Assembly (NCBI GenBank): GCA_029202845.1
Contig: CP119315.1
Location: forward strand, 503,501-567,500
Length of the DNA stretch: 64,000 bases
Direction of reading: 5' to 3'
From: Candidatus Sphingomonas colombiensis
GTDB lineage: Bacteria; Pseudomonadota; Alphaproteobacteria; Sphingomonadales; Sphingomonadaceae
Position numbers and translations under genes: made by a program. Under the pieces are notes generated by a model that saw only the letters and a list, made by a program, of their open reading frames with translations, searched no databases and was not told the DNA's origin. Within the stretch, counting starts at the first letter, position 1; each line of letters starts with the position of its first letter. Positions 45,669-54,725 of the stretch are shown in pieces.

Positions 45669-48600
45669 ATGAAGACGGCATCGGTGCGTGCGTGCATCAT
45701 GCGGGGAGCGAGCGCGGGCGCATTGCTGCTCGTCGCCAACCCGGCTTTCGCGCAACTCGGCGCGCCGGAGGCGGCCCCGCGCGCTTCATCCGATCACCCC
45801 GGCGTGAATCAGCCCGACGCCCCCGAGATCGTGGTGACGGGTTCGCGCATCGCGCGGCCGGAATTCGATACGGTCCAGCCGACACAGGTAATTGGCGCGT
45901 CGCAGATCGAAAATCGCGGCTACACCAATGTCGGCCAGGCGTTGAACGAAATCCCCGCTTTTGGCCCCGCGGGCAACAACAGCGCCGGTACGCAATCGCC
46001 GTTCGGCCCGGGGCAGACCTTCGTCGACTTCTTCGGCCTCGGTTCGCAACGTACATTGGTGCTGGTGGATGGCCGGCGCTTCGTATCGTCGAATACCGCC
46101 ACCATCTTCGGCCCGGTCAATCCCGGCACGCAGGTCGATCTCAACAATATTCCGACGTCCCTCATCGACCGGATCGAAACGGTCTCGATCGGCGGCGCGC
46201 CAATCTATGGCTCGGATGCGATCGCGGGTACGGTCAACATCATCCTGAAGCGCAATTTCGAGGGGCTGGAACTGGCCGGCCAAAGCGGCATTGCCCAACG
46301 CGGCGATGCGCCCAACCAGCAGTTCAGCATCTTGGCGGGTAAGAATTTCGCAGGCGGCCGCGGCAATATCACCATCTCCGGCGAATATGATCGCGGCGAT
46401 GGCCTGACCGCAGGCGATCGCGCCGTCACCGCGCGCGGCGATTTCTTCGGCACCCCGCCGGCATCGCTCAACTCGCCTTATGCGCAGGTGGTATTTCCCG
46501 CACGGCGCTTCACCGCATTCACCGCCGGCGGCGTACCCTTCGCCGCCGACGATTATCTCGCGGCGCGCTCCGGCATCCGTAACGCCGCTGGCCAGCTTCT
46601 CCAGTTCGGCTCGTCCGGAACGCTCGTGCCGCTCGATCTCGGCACCGTGATGCGTCAGGGTTTTATCAGCAGCGGTGGCAACGGCTTCGATATGGCCGCG
46701 CAATCGAACCTGTTGACCAGTTCCGAACGATATCTGGGCAATGTTCAGGCAAGCTATCAGATCACCGACAACGTCCGCTTATTCGGCGAGGGCTGGTATG
46801 CGCGCTCAAAGAGCGTGAATCTGATCGACGAGCCGAATTACAATTCCGCGCTGTTCGATGCTGCCGGGACGATCAACGGCAATATCGTCATCCGGCTCGA
46901 CAATCCCTATCTCTCCGCCACTGATCGCGCCACGATCGCGGCCAATCTTCCCGCCGGGCAGCAGGAATTCTACCTTGGCCGCGCGCTGTCGGATCTGACG
47001 ACGGGTCGGGCTGAGGCGACCGTCGAAACCTATCGCTTCGTCGCCGGATTCGACGGCAACGTCGGCCTGTTCGGTCGCGATTTCCAATGGGAGACTTCGG
47101 CCGTCTATGGCCGCTCGCAGACGGACGTGCGCGTCAACAAGCTGGTTCAGCAGAATTTCCTCAACGCGCTGGACGCGGTGACCGATGGCGCCGGCAACAT
47201 CATCTGCCGCCCCGGCGCGGTGAATGCGTCGATCCCGACGATCAGCTCAACCTGCGCGCCGCTCAACGTGCTCGGCTCCGGTCTGGCGAGCAAGGCCGCG
47301 CGCGATTACATCTTCGCCACCGCGACGCCGCGTTCGATCAACGAACAGATCGTGTTCAACGCCAATATCAAGGGGCCGGCGTTCACCCTGCTCGGCAATG
47401 ATGTGAATATCGTCGCCGGCTATGAGCATCGCGAGGAAAAGACACGGTTCGATCCGGGTGCCTATTTCTACGGCGATCCGCAACCGGATGGCTCGCGTGC
47501 GCCGTTCGGCCGCTCGATCCCGGTCGATCCGGTCGCCGGCAAGTTCCACACCAACGAGGTGTTCGGCGAACTCGTCGTGCCGTTCGTCACCGCGAAGAAC
47601 CGCCTCAATTGGCTGCATACGCTCGAATTCGACGGGTCGGCCCGTTATGTCCGCAATTCGCTATCGGGCGGCGACCTTACGTGGAGCGCGGGTGGCCGGA
47701 TCGGTTTCGTGCCTGATGTAACCTTCCGGGGCAATTTCACCCGTTCGATCCGCTCGCCCGCGATCACCGAAGCGTTCAATCCCAGCTCGCAGGCTTATGA
47801 CGCCGGCCAGGATCCGTGCGACGCGCGTTTCGTCGGCAATGGTCCGAACCCGGCGGTGCGCAAGGCGAATTGCGCGGCAGCCGGCATCAACACCGCAACC
47901 TTCTCTTCCAATTTCAGCAACTTGTACATTCCGGTGACCGTCGGCGGCAATCCGGATCTGCGTAATGAGAAAGCGAATAGCTGGACTATCGGCGCGATCA
48001 TCCAGCCGCGATTTGCATACAGTTTCTCCCTAGCCATCGACTGGATAAACATCAGCCTCAAGGATGCAATCGTCAATCTGGACGGCGCCTCGATCCTGAA
48101 CGCATGCTATGATTCCGCAAGCTATCCCAACGCGTTCTGCAAATTGTTCAATCGCGATGCCAATGGCCAGCTCACCACGATCCGCGAGGGTTATTATAAC
48201 GCGGCGAGCTACAAAACGGCCGGGTTGCAGGCAACCGCATCCTATCGCCTGCCGCTGGAGCGCATCGGCTTTGAGAATACGGGCGTGCTCGGCGTCGCAG
48301 TGAATTACTTTTATCGCGACAAGCTGGAAACGCGGATCGGCACCGACGACATTGATCACATCGCCGGCGAAGTGGGATATCCGCGCAATTCTGGCACCGC
48401 GAACCTCAGCTACGACAGCAAATCACTCGCTCTGCTGTTGCAGGCGCAATATGTCGGCGAGAGCAAATTCGACATGGATGCCGCGCCGAACTCCGCCAAC
48501 ATTACGGGGGTAAGCGACTGGTGGCTTTTCAATGCCACGGTCGGCATCAAAGTGAATGAGCAGTTTGGGCTGAAGTTCATCGTGGACAATGTGTTCGACG

Positions 48601-48701
48601 CAACCCCGCCTTACCCCGCCCCGCTCGGCGGCGGCACAAGGACGTATTTTTCAGGGATCATGGGGCGCTACTTCAGCGTCGCGGCGCGGGTGAAATTCTG
48701 A
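45669..48701 (+). CDS. TonB-dependent receptor (large, Oar-like/sphingomonad type)
   Basis: A 1010-residue outer-membrane receptor. The signal peptide is MKTASVRACIMRGASAGALLLVANPAFA. The plug contains IVVTGSRIARPEFDTVQPTQVIGASQIENRG, the variable gate region FFGLGSQRTLVLVDGRRFV and IYGSDAIAGTVNIILKRNFEG. There is no STN domain. The barrel ends MGRYFSVAARVKF with a terminal Phe. AAGGGG precedes the ATG at 45669; an in-frame ATG at 45579 would place 30 residues before the signal peptide. In sphingomonads this class imports plant, sugar or peptide compounds; the ligand is unknown. Confidence 0.9.
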   Translation: MKTASVRACIMRGASAGALLLVANPAFAQLGAPEAAPRASSDHPGVNQPDAPEIVVTGSRIARPEFDTVQPTQVIGASQIENRGYTNVGQALNEIPAFGPAGNNSAGTQSPFGPGQTFVDFFGLGSQRTLVLVDGRRFVSSNTATIFGPVNPGTQVDLNNIPTSLIDRIETVSIGGAPIYGSDAIAGTVNIILKRNFEGLELAGQSGIAQRGDAPNQQFSILAGKNFAGGRGNITISGEYDRGDGLTAGDRAVTARGDFFGTPPASLNSPYAQVVFPARRFTAFTAGGVPFAADDYLAARSGIRNAAGQLLQFGSSGTLVPLDLGTVMRQGFISSGGNGFDMAAQSNLLTSSERYLGNVQASYQITDNVRLFGEGWYARSKSVNLIDEPNYNSALFDAAGTINGNIVIRLDNPYLSATDRATIAANLPAGQQEFYLGRALSDLTTGRAEATVETYRFVAGFDGNVGLFGRDFQWETSAVYGRSQTDVRVNKLVQQNFLNALDAVTDGAGNIICRPGAVNASIPTISSTCAPLNVLGSGLASKAARDYIFATATPRSINEQIVFNANIKGPAFTLLGNDVNIVAGYEHREEKTRFDPGAYFYGDPQPDGSRAPFGRSIPVDPVAGKFHTNEVFGELVVPFVTAKNRLNWLHTLEFDGSARYVRNSLSGGDLTWSAGGRIGFVPDVTFRGNFTRSIRSPAITEAFNPSSQAYDAGQDPCDARFVGNGPNPAVRKANCAAAGINTATFSSNFSNLYIPVTVGGNPDLRNEKANSWTIGAIIQPRFAYSFSLAIDWINISLKDAIVNLDGASILNACYDSASYPNAFCKLFNRDANGQLTTIREGYYNAASYKTAGLQATASYRLPLERIGFENTGVLGVAVNYFYRDKLETRIGTDDIDHIAGEVGYPRNSGTANLSYDSKSLALLLQAQYVGESKFDMDAAPNSANITGVSDWWLFNATVGIKVNEQFGLKFIVDNVFDATPPYPAPLGGGTRTYFSGIMGRYFSVAARVKF

Positions 48702-48718
48702 CTCAGCGCTGCCGTTAT

Positions 48719-48759
48719 GGGGCTAACGCGGGCGATACACTATCGCCCGCGTTAGCCCC
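48719..48759 (+). terminator. Perfect 18-bp hairpin downstream of the receptor gene
   Basis: GGGGCTAACGCGGGCGAT and ATCGCCCGCGTTAGCCCC pair without mismatch around a 5-base loop (ACACT). It begins 18 bases after the receptor stop. There is no T run, so it is either a Rho-type or stability structure, or a repeat element. It also separates the receptor from the tRNA-Gly gene. Confidence 0.65.
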
Positions 48760-48891
48760 CAGCAGAGCCGGGCCCACTTGCGTCGCGCCACGCGCACGAC
48801 TATGGCCCGCCGCACCGCTTTCCACTTCCGGGGTAATGCAGCTCGGAATGGCGATGTGGCACTAGCCGAAGGCAGACGCTTTCGAGGCGTT

Positions 48892-48965
48892 GCGGGTGTA
48901 GCTCAATGGTAGAGCAGAAGCTTCCCAAGCTTACGACGAGGGTTCGATTCCCTTCACCCGCTCCA
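48892..48965 (+). tRNA. tRNA-Gly (anticodon CCC)
   Basis: The cloverleaf folds: acceptor GCGGGTG pairs with CACCCGC, the D arm has GCTC...GAGC, the anticodon loop TTCCCAA reads CCC, and the T arm is GAGGG-TTCGATT-CCCTT. The discriminator T is followed by an encoded CCA. CCC reads GGG glycine codons. The 48702-48891 stretch before it holds a strong hairpin and presumably the promoter. Confidence 0.95.
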
Positions 48966-49384
48966 TCCCCCTGTCCGCCGACGCTCGTCTTCGTCTAGGC
49001 AGACCCTGAAAATCCACGGTATTTAGCGGTTGTCAGGCCGCAAGCGTTCATCCGCATTCGCAATCAATCACCTCTCGCTGGCGGTAATTTGAGGGTACCA
49101 ACCCCCGCTTCGATGCTCCAATTGAACGACATTGCCCGCATCGCGGTGCTGCGCGGCTCGCGGCGCAGTGCTCGTGAAAAGTTCGTCGACCGACCTGCTC
49201 AATACTTTTCCGGAAAAGGCGGCCCAGTAAAACTCCGAACGCTAGCGGGCGACAAACCACGAGACCTGCGCCATCCGCTCTGCATCCCAGAACTATCGGC
49301 CAATTGATGGCCGCATTTGGTTACGATGGGTCATCTCGCTGAACTACGGACGCGACCCGTTTCACCCGGCCGCGTCCGTGCTCG
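48966..49384. other. 419-base gap without a convincing gene
   Basis: Between tRNA-Gly and the CsbD gene. Two overlapping frames of about 70 codons on opposite strands (49048-49260 minus and 49089-49307 plus) have no ribosome site of note and no recognisable family. I see no repeats or operator here. Confidence 0.4.
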
Positions 49385-49567
49385 TCAGAGATGTTTCTTC
49401 ACCTCGCCTTTTGCGTCACCGATGCCCTTCTGGACATGGCCCTTCGCATTTTGCGCAATGCCCTCCGCCTCAAGCTTGTGATCGCCGGTTGCCTTTCCGA
49501 TGGCTTCCTTGGTCTTGCCAACCGCTTCGTTGGCGAGGCCCTTGGCCTTGTCCTTGAACTCACCCAT
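49385..49567 (-). CDS. CsbD family stress protein
   Basis: A 60-residue hydrophilic protein, MGEFKDKAKGLANEAVGKTKEAIG onwards, of the CsbD-like family (general stress proteins with a KxKGxxxEAxGK repeat). It is rich in Lys, Ala and Gly, predicted helical and partly disordered. The GGAGAG before ATG 49567 decides the start; a longer frame from 49597 is rejected. The cellular role of the family is unclear. It lies 127 bases beyond the end of glpD on the same strand. Confidence 0.85.
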   Translation of the reverse strand: MGEFKDKAKGLANEAVGKTKEAIGKATGDHKLEAEGIAQNAKGHVQKGIGDAKGEVKKHL

Positions 49568-49693
49568 GATTTTCTCTCCACGCGGCAAACGCGCCACGCG
49601 AGATCAATGTTCGCAACCGATGGTTCGATCCGCCGCTAGCAACATCTTAGCGGTTCAAAATACCGCACCATCTCAAAGCTATCGCCACGCCGC

Positions 49694-51205
49694 TCACGCC
49701 ATTTCGACCGCTGCGAGATAGCCAGTGAGCCGCTCGGCGGCGCCACGAGGAACGTGAAGCCCCAGCTTGCTGCGGCGATAAAGTACGTCCTCCGCAGTCC
49801 TCGCCCATTCCTGCGCGCGCAGGTAATCGACCTCGCGCGCGGTGAGCCCACCACCAAAATCCTCGCCCAGATCAGCCGGCGTGGCAGCATCCCCGAGCAC
49901 CGCATCGATCCGTGTACCATAGGCATGCGCGAGGCGACGGAGCAGCGCAGGCGGCTGCCCCGGTCGCGCTCGCTCCACTTGGGCGAGGAAGGCTTCGAAA
50001 TCCGCGGCCGGCATGTCGCCGCCGGGTAGCGTAGCCCCCGCCGTCCAGGCCGCCCCGGCACCGGGAAGATGCACGGCGAGATGCTGCATCGCGTGCTCCG
50101 CGAGCTTTCGGTACGTGGTGATCTTGCCGCCGAACACGCTGAGCAGCGGCGCCCGCCCCACCCCCGCATCGAGATCGAGCACATAGTCGCGCGTAACGGC
50201 GGAGGCGTTGCCAGCCTTGTCGTCATAGAGCGGGCGAATGCCGGCATAGCTCCACACGATATCCGCCTCGTCTATCGACCGCGCGAAATAATTATTGACC
50301 GTGTCGAGCAGATAGCGCGTCTCGCCCTCGCTGATCTCCGCGCGACCGGGCGCACCATCCCATGGATCGTCGGTCGTGCCGATCAGCGTGAAGCCGTCCT
50401 GATAGGGCAAGGTGAAGACGATGCGGCGATCCGCGTTCTGCAGCATGAAGGCGTGATCGCCCTCATAGAGCCGCGGCACTACGATATGACTGCCCTTGAT
50501 CAACCGCACGCCACGTTCGACCCGCGCGCCCGGCACGCGCGCGAGCACGTCGGAGACCCATGGGCCGGCGGCGTTGACGAGCACGCGCGCACGGATCGTG
50601 CTTTCACCACCGGCATCGGCAATCGTCGCCGACCAGACGCCCCCCTCCCGCCGCGCCGAGATCAGCCGGGTGCGCGTGCGGATATCCGCGCCACGATCGG
50701 CCGCATCACGCGCATTGAGCACGACGAGGCGGCTGTCATCCACCCGGCAATCGGAATAGACGAACGCAGTACCGTGCGGATCGGCCAAACCCGCACCATA
50801 GGCGCTTCGATCGAGCCGGATCGTCTCCGTCCCGGGCAATTTCTTGCGGCCACCGAGATGGTCGTAGAGAAACAGCCCAAGGCGGACCATCCACGCCGGG
50901 CGCGGCGAATGCGTCTGCGGTAGCACGAAGCGCGTCGGCCAGATGATGTGCGGCGCCATCCCCCACAGCCGCTCACGTTCGATCAGCGCCTCGCGCACCA
51001 GCCGGAACTCGCCATATTCGAGATAGCGCAAGCCGCCGTGGATTAGCTTGGTCGACGCCGACGAGGTGTAATTGGCGAGATCGTCCTGCTCGACCAGCAG
51101 GACTGACAGACCCCGGCCAACCGCATCGCGCGCGATCCCCGCGCCGTTGATCCCACCGCCAACCACCAGCAGATCGACCATTGCGTCTGTCGTCTCGTCG
51201 TTCAT
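49694..51205 (-). CDS. glpD: Aerobic glycerol-3-phosphate dehydrogenase
   Basis: A 503-residue FAD enzyme that oxidises sn-glycerol-3-phosphate to dihydroxyacetone phosphate and passes electrons to quinone at the inner membrane. The N-terminal FAD-binding Rossmann motif is LLVVGGGINGAGIARDAVGRGL (residues 12-33), followed by STKLIHGGLRYLE near 50-63. A C-terminal helical domain (about residues 390-503) is of the DAO_C type. The gene is divergent from glpK, which makes its substrate, with 83 bases between. No glpF or glpR is in the window. Confidence 0.95.
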   Translation of the reverse strand: MNDETTDAMVDLLVVGGGINGAGIARDAVGRGLSVLLVEQDDLANYTSSASTKLIHGGLRYLEYGEFRLVREALIERERLWGMAPHIIWPTRFVLPQTHSPRPAWMVRLGLFLYDHLGGRKKLPGTETIRLDRSAYGAGLADPHGTAFVYSDCRVDDSRLVVLNARDAADRGADIRTRTRLISARREGGVWSATIADAGGESTIRARVLVNAAGPWVSDVLARVPGARVERGVRLIKGSHIVVPRLYEGDHAFMLQNADRRIVFTLPYQDGFTLIGTTDDPWDGAPGRAEISEGETRYLLDTVNNYFARSIDEADIVWSYAGIRPLYDDKAGNASAVTRDYVLDLDAGVGRAPLLSVFGGKITTYRKLAEHAMQHLAVHLPGAGAAWTAGATLPGGDMPAADFEAFLAQVERARPGQPPALLRRLAHAYGTRIDAVLGDAATPADLGEDFGGGLTAREVDYLRAQEWARTAEDVLYRRSKLGLHVPRGAAERLTGYLAAVEMA

Positions 51206-51288
51206 ACGTTCAGGCTAAGGCCCAAATCGTTGACGGGCGAACAAAAAAAATCGAGCATCCCAACTGGCATATCGGTGGGGAGACGAAG

Positions 51289-52779
51289 GTGGGGAAGACG
51301 CATATCCTGGCAATCGACCAGGGCACGACCTCCACCCGCAGCGTCGTTTTCGATCACCGCGCGCGCCGCGTCGCCACTACACAGATCGAGTTTCAGCAAC
51401 ATTATCCCGCCCCCGGCTGGGTCGAGCACGATCCCGAGGATATCTGGCGCGACACGCTCGCCACCGCACGTCAGGCGATTGCGAAAAGCGGCATCGGCGC
51501 GGACGGGATCGCCGCGATCGGCATTACCAACCAGCGCGAGACGACATTGGTGTGGGAGCGTGCGACCGGCAAACCAATCCACCGCGCTATCGTATGGCAA
51601 GATCGGCGCACGGCGGAACATTGCCAGCAACTCAAAGCTGCTGGCGCGGAGCCGGAAGTGCGTGCACGCACCGGGCTGCTGATCGATCCCTATTTCTCAG
51701 CGACCAAGATCGCGTGGATTCTCGATAATGTAACCGGTGCGCGAGCGCGCGCCGAGCGCGGCGAACTCGCCTTCGGGACGATCGACAGCTTCCTGTTGTG
51801 GCGGCTGACCGGAGGGAGGGTCCACGCGACGGATGTCACCAATGCCTCGCGCACCTCGTTGTGGAATATCCGCGACAATTGCTGGGACGAGGAAATGTGC
51901 AGGTTGTTCGGTGTGCCGCGCGCCCTGCTGCCCGAGGTGCACGACAACGCCCACATTTATGGCACCACCGCGCCGGAGCTGTTCGATGCTGCGATCCCGG
52001 TAGCGGGGATTGCGGGGGATCAGCAGGCGGCGTTGTTCGGACAAACGTGTTTCGCCCCGGGCAGCACCAAAGTGACCTATGGCACCGGCTGCTTCATGCT
52101 TCTCAATACCGGTGAGCGGGCGATCCTGTCGGACCACCGGCTGCTGACGACGCCAGCCTATCGCATCGACGGGCGCACCTCTTATGCGCTGGAGGGATCG
52201 ATCTTCGTCGCGGGCGCGGCGATCAAATGGCTACGTGACGGGATCGGTGTGATCACCCATGCAAGCGATACCGATGGCATGGCGACGCAACTACCTGACA
52301 ATGGCGGCGTCTATATGGTCCCGGCCTTCGTCGGGCTGGGCGCGCCGCATTGGGATCCGGCTGCGCGCGGCGCGATCTTTGGGCTGACGCTCGGATCGAC
52401 GCAGGCGCATCTCGCCCGTGCCGCGCTGGAGGCAGTGGCCTATCAAACGCTCGATCTGGTCACTGCGATGGTGGAGGACGGCAGCGCGCGCCCGGCGACG
52501 TTGCGCGTCGATGGCGGCATGGCGGCGAACGACTGGCTGTGTCAATTCCTCGCCGATCTGCTCGAAGCTCCGGTCGAGCGCCCCGAGGATCTGGAAACCA
52601 CCGCACGCGGCGCCGCCTTCCACGCGGGGCTCGCGGTGGGCTTGTGGTCGGGGCTCGACGAACTCGCGTCGCTCTGGTCACGCGAGGCATGTTTCGAGCC
52701 CGCAATGTCGGCGGAAACCCGCGCCCCGCTGGTGGCGGGCTGGAACGACGCACTCAGCCGCACCTTGCGCCGGGGCTGA
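51289..52779 (+). CDS. glpK: Glycerol kinase
   Basis: A 496-residue FGGY-family kinase that phosphorylates glycerol to sn-glycerol-3-phosphate with ATP. ILAIDQGTTSTRSVVFDHR near the start is the phosphate-binding loop; YGTGCFMLLNTG and ALEGSIFVAGAAIKWLRD are characteristic glycerol kinase stretches, and VDGGMAANDWLCQFLADLL is the FGGY C-terminal signature. The start is GTG 51289, preceded by GGGGAG at good spacing; the longer frame from 51181 would run into glpD's 5' region. It shares the intergenic region with glpD, so joint regulation by glycerol-3-phosphate is likely. Confidence 0.95.
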   Translation: MGKTHILAIDQGTTSTRSVVFDHRARRVATTQIEFQQHYPAPGWVEHDPEDIWRDTLATARQAIAKSGIGADGIAAIGITNQRETTLVWERATGKPIHRAIVWQDRRTAEHCQQLKAAGAEPEVRARTGLLIDPYFSATKIAWILDNVTGARARAERGELAFGTIDSFLLWRLTGGRVHATDVTNASRTSLWNIRDNCWDEEMCRLFGVPRALLPEVHDNAHIYGTTAPELFDAAIPVAGIAGDQQAALFGQTCFAPGSTKVTYGTGCFMLLNTGERAILSDHRLLTTPAYRIDGRTSYALEGSIFVAGAAIKWLRDGIGVITHASDTDGMATQLPDNGGVYMVPAFVGLGAPHWDPAARGAIFGLTLGSTQAHLARAALEAVAYQTLDLVTAMVEDGSARPATLRVDGGMAANDWLCQFLADLLEAPVERPEDLETTARGAAFHAGLAVGLWSGLDELASLWSREACFEPAMSAETRAPLVAGWNDALSRTLRRG

Positions 52780-52803
52780 ATCGGGCCCCGGCGCGCGACC
52801 GGT

Positions 52804-53694
52804 TCAGCGCCCCGCCATCACCGGCTGCTCCAGCCCCGCGCTGGCAAGCTCACGCTCCGCCTGGGTGAAGCCGTAAGCCGGCACGATCGCGCCATCGCGC
52901 GCCGACACCTCGGGCCATTGCGTGACGAGCCTGTCGCCCGCATCCTCGGTATGGCCGACATAGAGGCCGGGCGTCAGCGTCACCTCGGCCGTCGCGAAAT
53001 GCCCCGCACCGGCGCACAGGATCGCACGCGTCGGCGCGTCCTGCCCGACCAAGGCGAGCAGCCCCGGACTGACCAGCGCCGGATCAAGCAACCGCAGGCT
53101 CTCGTCCGAAAGCACACCATGCGTCATCTGCGTCGCGGCTGTCGGTGCAAGCGAGTTCACGCGGATGTTATATTTCTCACCCTCGATCGCCAGCGTCTGC
53201 ATCAGGCCGACGAGCGCCATCTTCGCCGCGCCGTAATTCGCCTGACCAAAGTTGCCGTACAGGCCCGACGACGACGTAGTCATAACGATGCGGCCGTAAT
53301 TCTGCGCCCGCATCGTTTCCCACACCGCCTTGCTGCAAATCGCCGCCCCCATCAGATGGACATCGACCACCAGCCGGAAATCATCGATCGTCATCTTGGC
53401 GAAGCTCTTGTCGCGCAGGATGCCGGCATTGTTGACGAGGATATCGATCCGCCCCCAGCGCGTAACGACCGTATTGACCAATGCGGCAATCGCTGCCTCA
53501 TCCGTAACGGATGCCGCGATCGCGATCGCCTCGCCGCCGCTTTCGACGATTTCCGCCGCGACCCGCTCTGCCGCATCCAGCGCGAGATCGTTGACGACCA
53601 CCCGCGCACCCTGGCGCGCAAGATACAGCGCATGCGCCCGCCCGAGCCCGCCCCCGGCGCCCGTCACGATTGCCACATTACCAGTCAGCGACAT
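52804..53694 (-). CDS. SDR family oxidoreductase, 3-hydroxyacyl-CoA dehydrogenase-like (17beta-HSD4 type)
   Basis: A 296-residue short-chain dehydrogenase. TGAGGGLGRAHAL at residues 10-22, NNAG, the catalytic YGAAK (ANYGAAKMAL) and the extended C-terminus resemble the (3R)-hydroxyacyl-CoA dehydrogenase unit of peroxisomal multifunctional protein 2, which acts on CoA thioesters and steroid-like chains. The ATG at 53694 follows AAGGGAATGG. It lies downstream of the TetR gene with an operator-like repeat between, and is probably part of the catabolic island that continues to 61623. The substrate is unknown. Confidence 0.88.
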   Translation of the reverse strand: MSLTGNVAIVTGAGGGLGRAHALYLARQGARVVVNDLALDAAERVAAEIVESGGEAIAIAASVTDEAAIAALVNTVVTRWGRIDILVNNAGILRDKSFAKMTIDDFRLVVDVHLMGAAICSKAVWETMRAQNYGRIVMTTSSSGLYGNFGQANYGAAKMALVGLMQTLAIEGEKYNIRVNSLAPTAATQMTHGVLSDESLRLLDPALVSPGLLALVGQDAPTRAILCAGAGHFATAEVTLTPGLYVGHTEDAGDRLVTQWPEVSARDGAIVPAYGFTQAERELASAGLEQPVMAGR

Positions 53695-53745
53695 CCATTC
53701 CCTTCCCATCAAAAGCGGAAAGGGAACTCTATCCAATCACTATTT

Positions 53746-53765
53746 CACTATCAAGGTAGTGAATG
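53746..53765 (-). promoter_or_regulatory. Candidate TetR operator between SDR and tetR (site 1)
   Basis: On the minus strand CATTCAC-TACCTT-GATAGTG. Both 7-mers and their 6-base spacing recur exactly in the promoter region of the adjacent regulator (site 2). The centre is also a 7-base-arm inverted repeat, TTCACTA-N6-TAGTGAA, at 53744-53763. It sits 52 bases before the SDR start. Confidence 0.6.
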
Positions 53766-53802
53766 TTTTGACGTCTGGTGAGCTTGCCCGCGTTGTGCAA
53801 AA

Positions 53803-54474
53803 CTATTCGCAGATCGCGCGGAAACCCGCCGCCATGAATTTCGCCATCCGCTCCTTCACCGCGACGAAATCGTCCGAATGACTCAAGCCGCCAGATAATT
53901 TGTCGATGCGGCCGGTCCGGGCAAGCGTCAGCATCAATGCGCCGGTTACGAAGTGATAACCCCAGAAAATGTCCTGCGAACCGCCGTCGGGCAACGCCTT
54001 CCGCAGCAACCCGATCAGCCTCAGCACGACCGGATCGAAATGCTCATCCATCAAATTCGCGCCCCATTCTGGGGTATTGGCGACTTGCGCGGTGAGTTGG
54101 GCGTAGTTTTTCCACCCCTCCCCGCCCGAGATATAAAGATCGAGATCGGTATCGAGAAACGCGTGCAGCGCGCCCTCGACGGTCGGCTTGCCGCCGCTCG
54201 CCGCCTCATATTCATCGAGCGCTTTCATCCGACGCTCGCTCGTCACCACCGCGCGGCGCGCGAACACGGCGTCGAATAGCGCCTTCTTGTCCGAGAAATA
54301 GTAATTAAGCAGCGTGTGGTGGACCCCGACGCGCTGCGCGACGTCCTTCAAGGTCACGCCATAAAGGCCATTCTTGGCGAACAACTGTTCGGCGGCGTCG
54401 AGAATCTGTTCGATAGTCTCGGCACGTTGCTCAGCCTTGCGAGACGAGCGTTGAGGTTTGACCTTTTGCGTCAC
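53803..54474 (-). CDS. TetR/AcrR family transcriptional regulator
   Basis: A 223-residue regulator. The helix-turn-helix is in ILDAAEQLFAKNGLYGVTLKDVAQRVGVHHTLLNYYFSDKKAL (about residues 24-66). The C-terminal ligand domain resembles TetR_C families with DLYISGGEGWKNYAQL. The start is a GTG at 54474. It is divergent from the MFS gene and upstream of the SDR gene. Matching operator-like sites occur at both flanks, so it probably represses this island and itself. The ligand is unknown. Confidence 0.9.
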   Translation of the reverse strand: MTQKVKPQRSSRKAEQRAETIEQILDAAEQLFAKNGLYGVTLKDVAQRVGVHHTLLNYYFSDKKALFDAVFARRAVVTSERRMKALDEYEAASGGKPTVEGALHAFLDTDLDLYISGGEGWKNYAQLTAQVANTPEWGANLMDEHFDPVVLRLIGLLRKALPDGGSQDIFWGYHFVTGALMLTLARTGRIDKLSGGLSHSDDFVAVKERMAKFMAAGFRAICE

Positions 54475-54532
54475 CAGCTTTCTCTTTCAGCCCAACGGCC
54501 CGACCGTCAAGCGCCTTGGTTGGATCGCAGAT

Positions 54533-54552
54533 CATTCACACACACGATAGTG
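54533..54552 (+). promoter_or_regulatory. Candidate TetR operator between tetR and MFS (site 2)
   Basis: CATTCAC-ACACAC-GATAGTG, identical to site 1 in both 7-mers and in spacing. Overlapping it is a second small palindrome, ACACAC-GATA-GTGTGT at 54540-54555. It lies 58 bases before the regulator start and about 190 before the MFS gene. Confidence 0.6.
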
Positions 54553-54623
54553 TGTATTGACACCCGCGATGCGATGCAGCCATGATACTCGATAAGCAAA
54601 AAATGACTGCTGGGAGGGGCGGG

Positions 54624-54722
54624 ATGACCAGGAAAATGAAGAGCCGATCCCGGATGTCGGGCGATACATGCAATCGTGATCGCCGGCCACCATCGACGCT
54701 CTCCAACCGCCGGGCGCGCTGA
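54624..54722 (+). CDS. Possible 32-residue leader peptide upstream of the MFS gene
   Basis: An ATG at 54624 with a strong GGGAGGGGCGGG before it opens a 32-codon frame (MTRKMKSRSRMSGDTC...), very basic, ending in TGA at 54720-54722. The next codon but one, in the same frame, is the MFS start ATG 54726, which lacks its own ribosome site. The layout suggests translational coupling, or a truncated N-terminus. The peptide matches no family. Confidence 0.35.
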   Translation: MTRKMKSRSRMSGDTCNRDRRPPSTLSNRRAR

Positions 54723-54725
54723 CGG

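Noticed and set aside
49048..49307. Two overlapping 70-codon frames downstream of tRNA-Gly
   Set aside because: No ribosome site, no family and mutual overlap on opposite strands.
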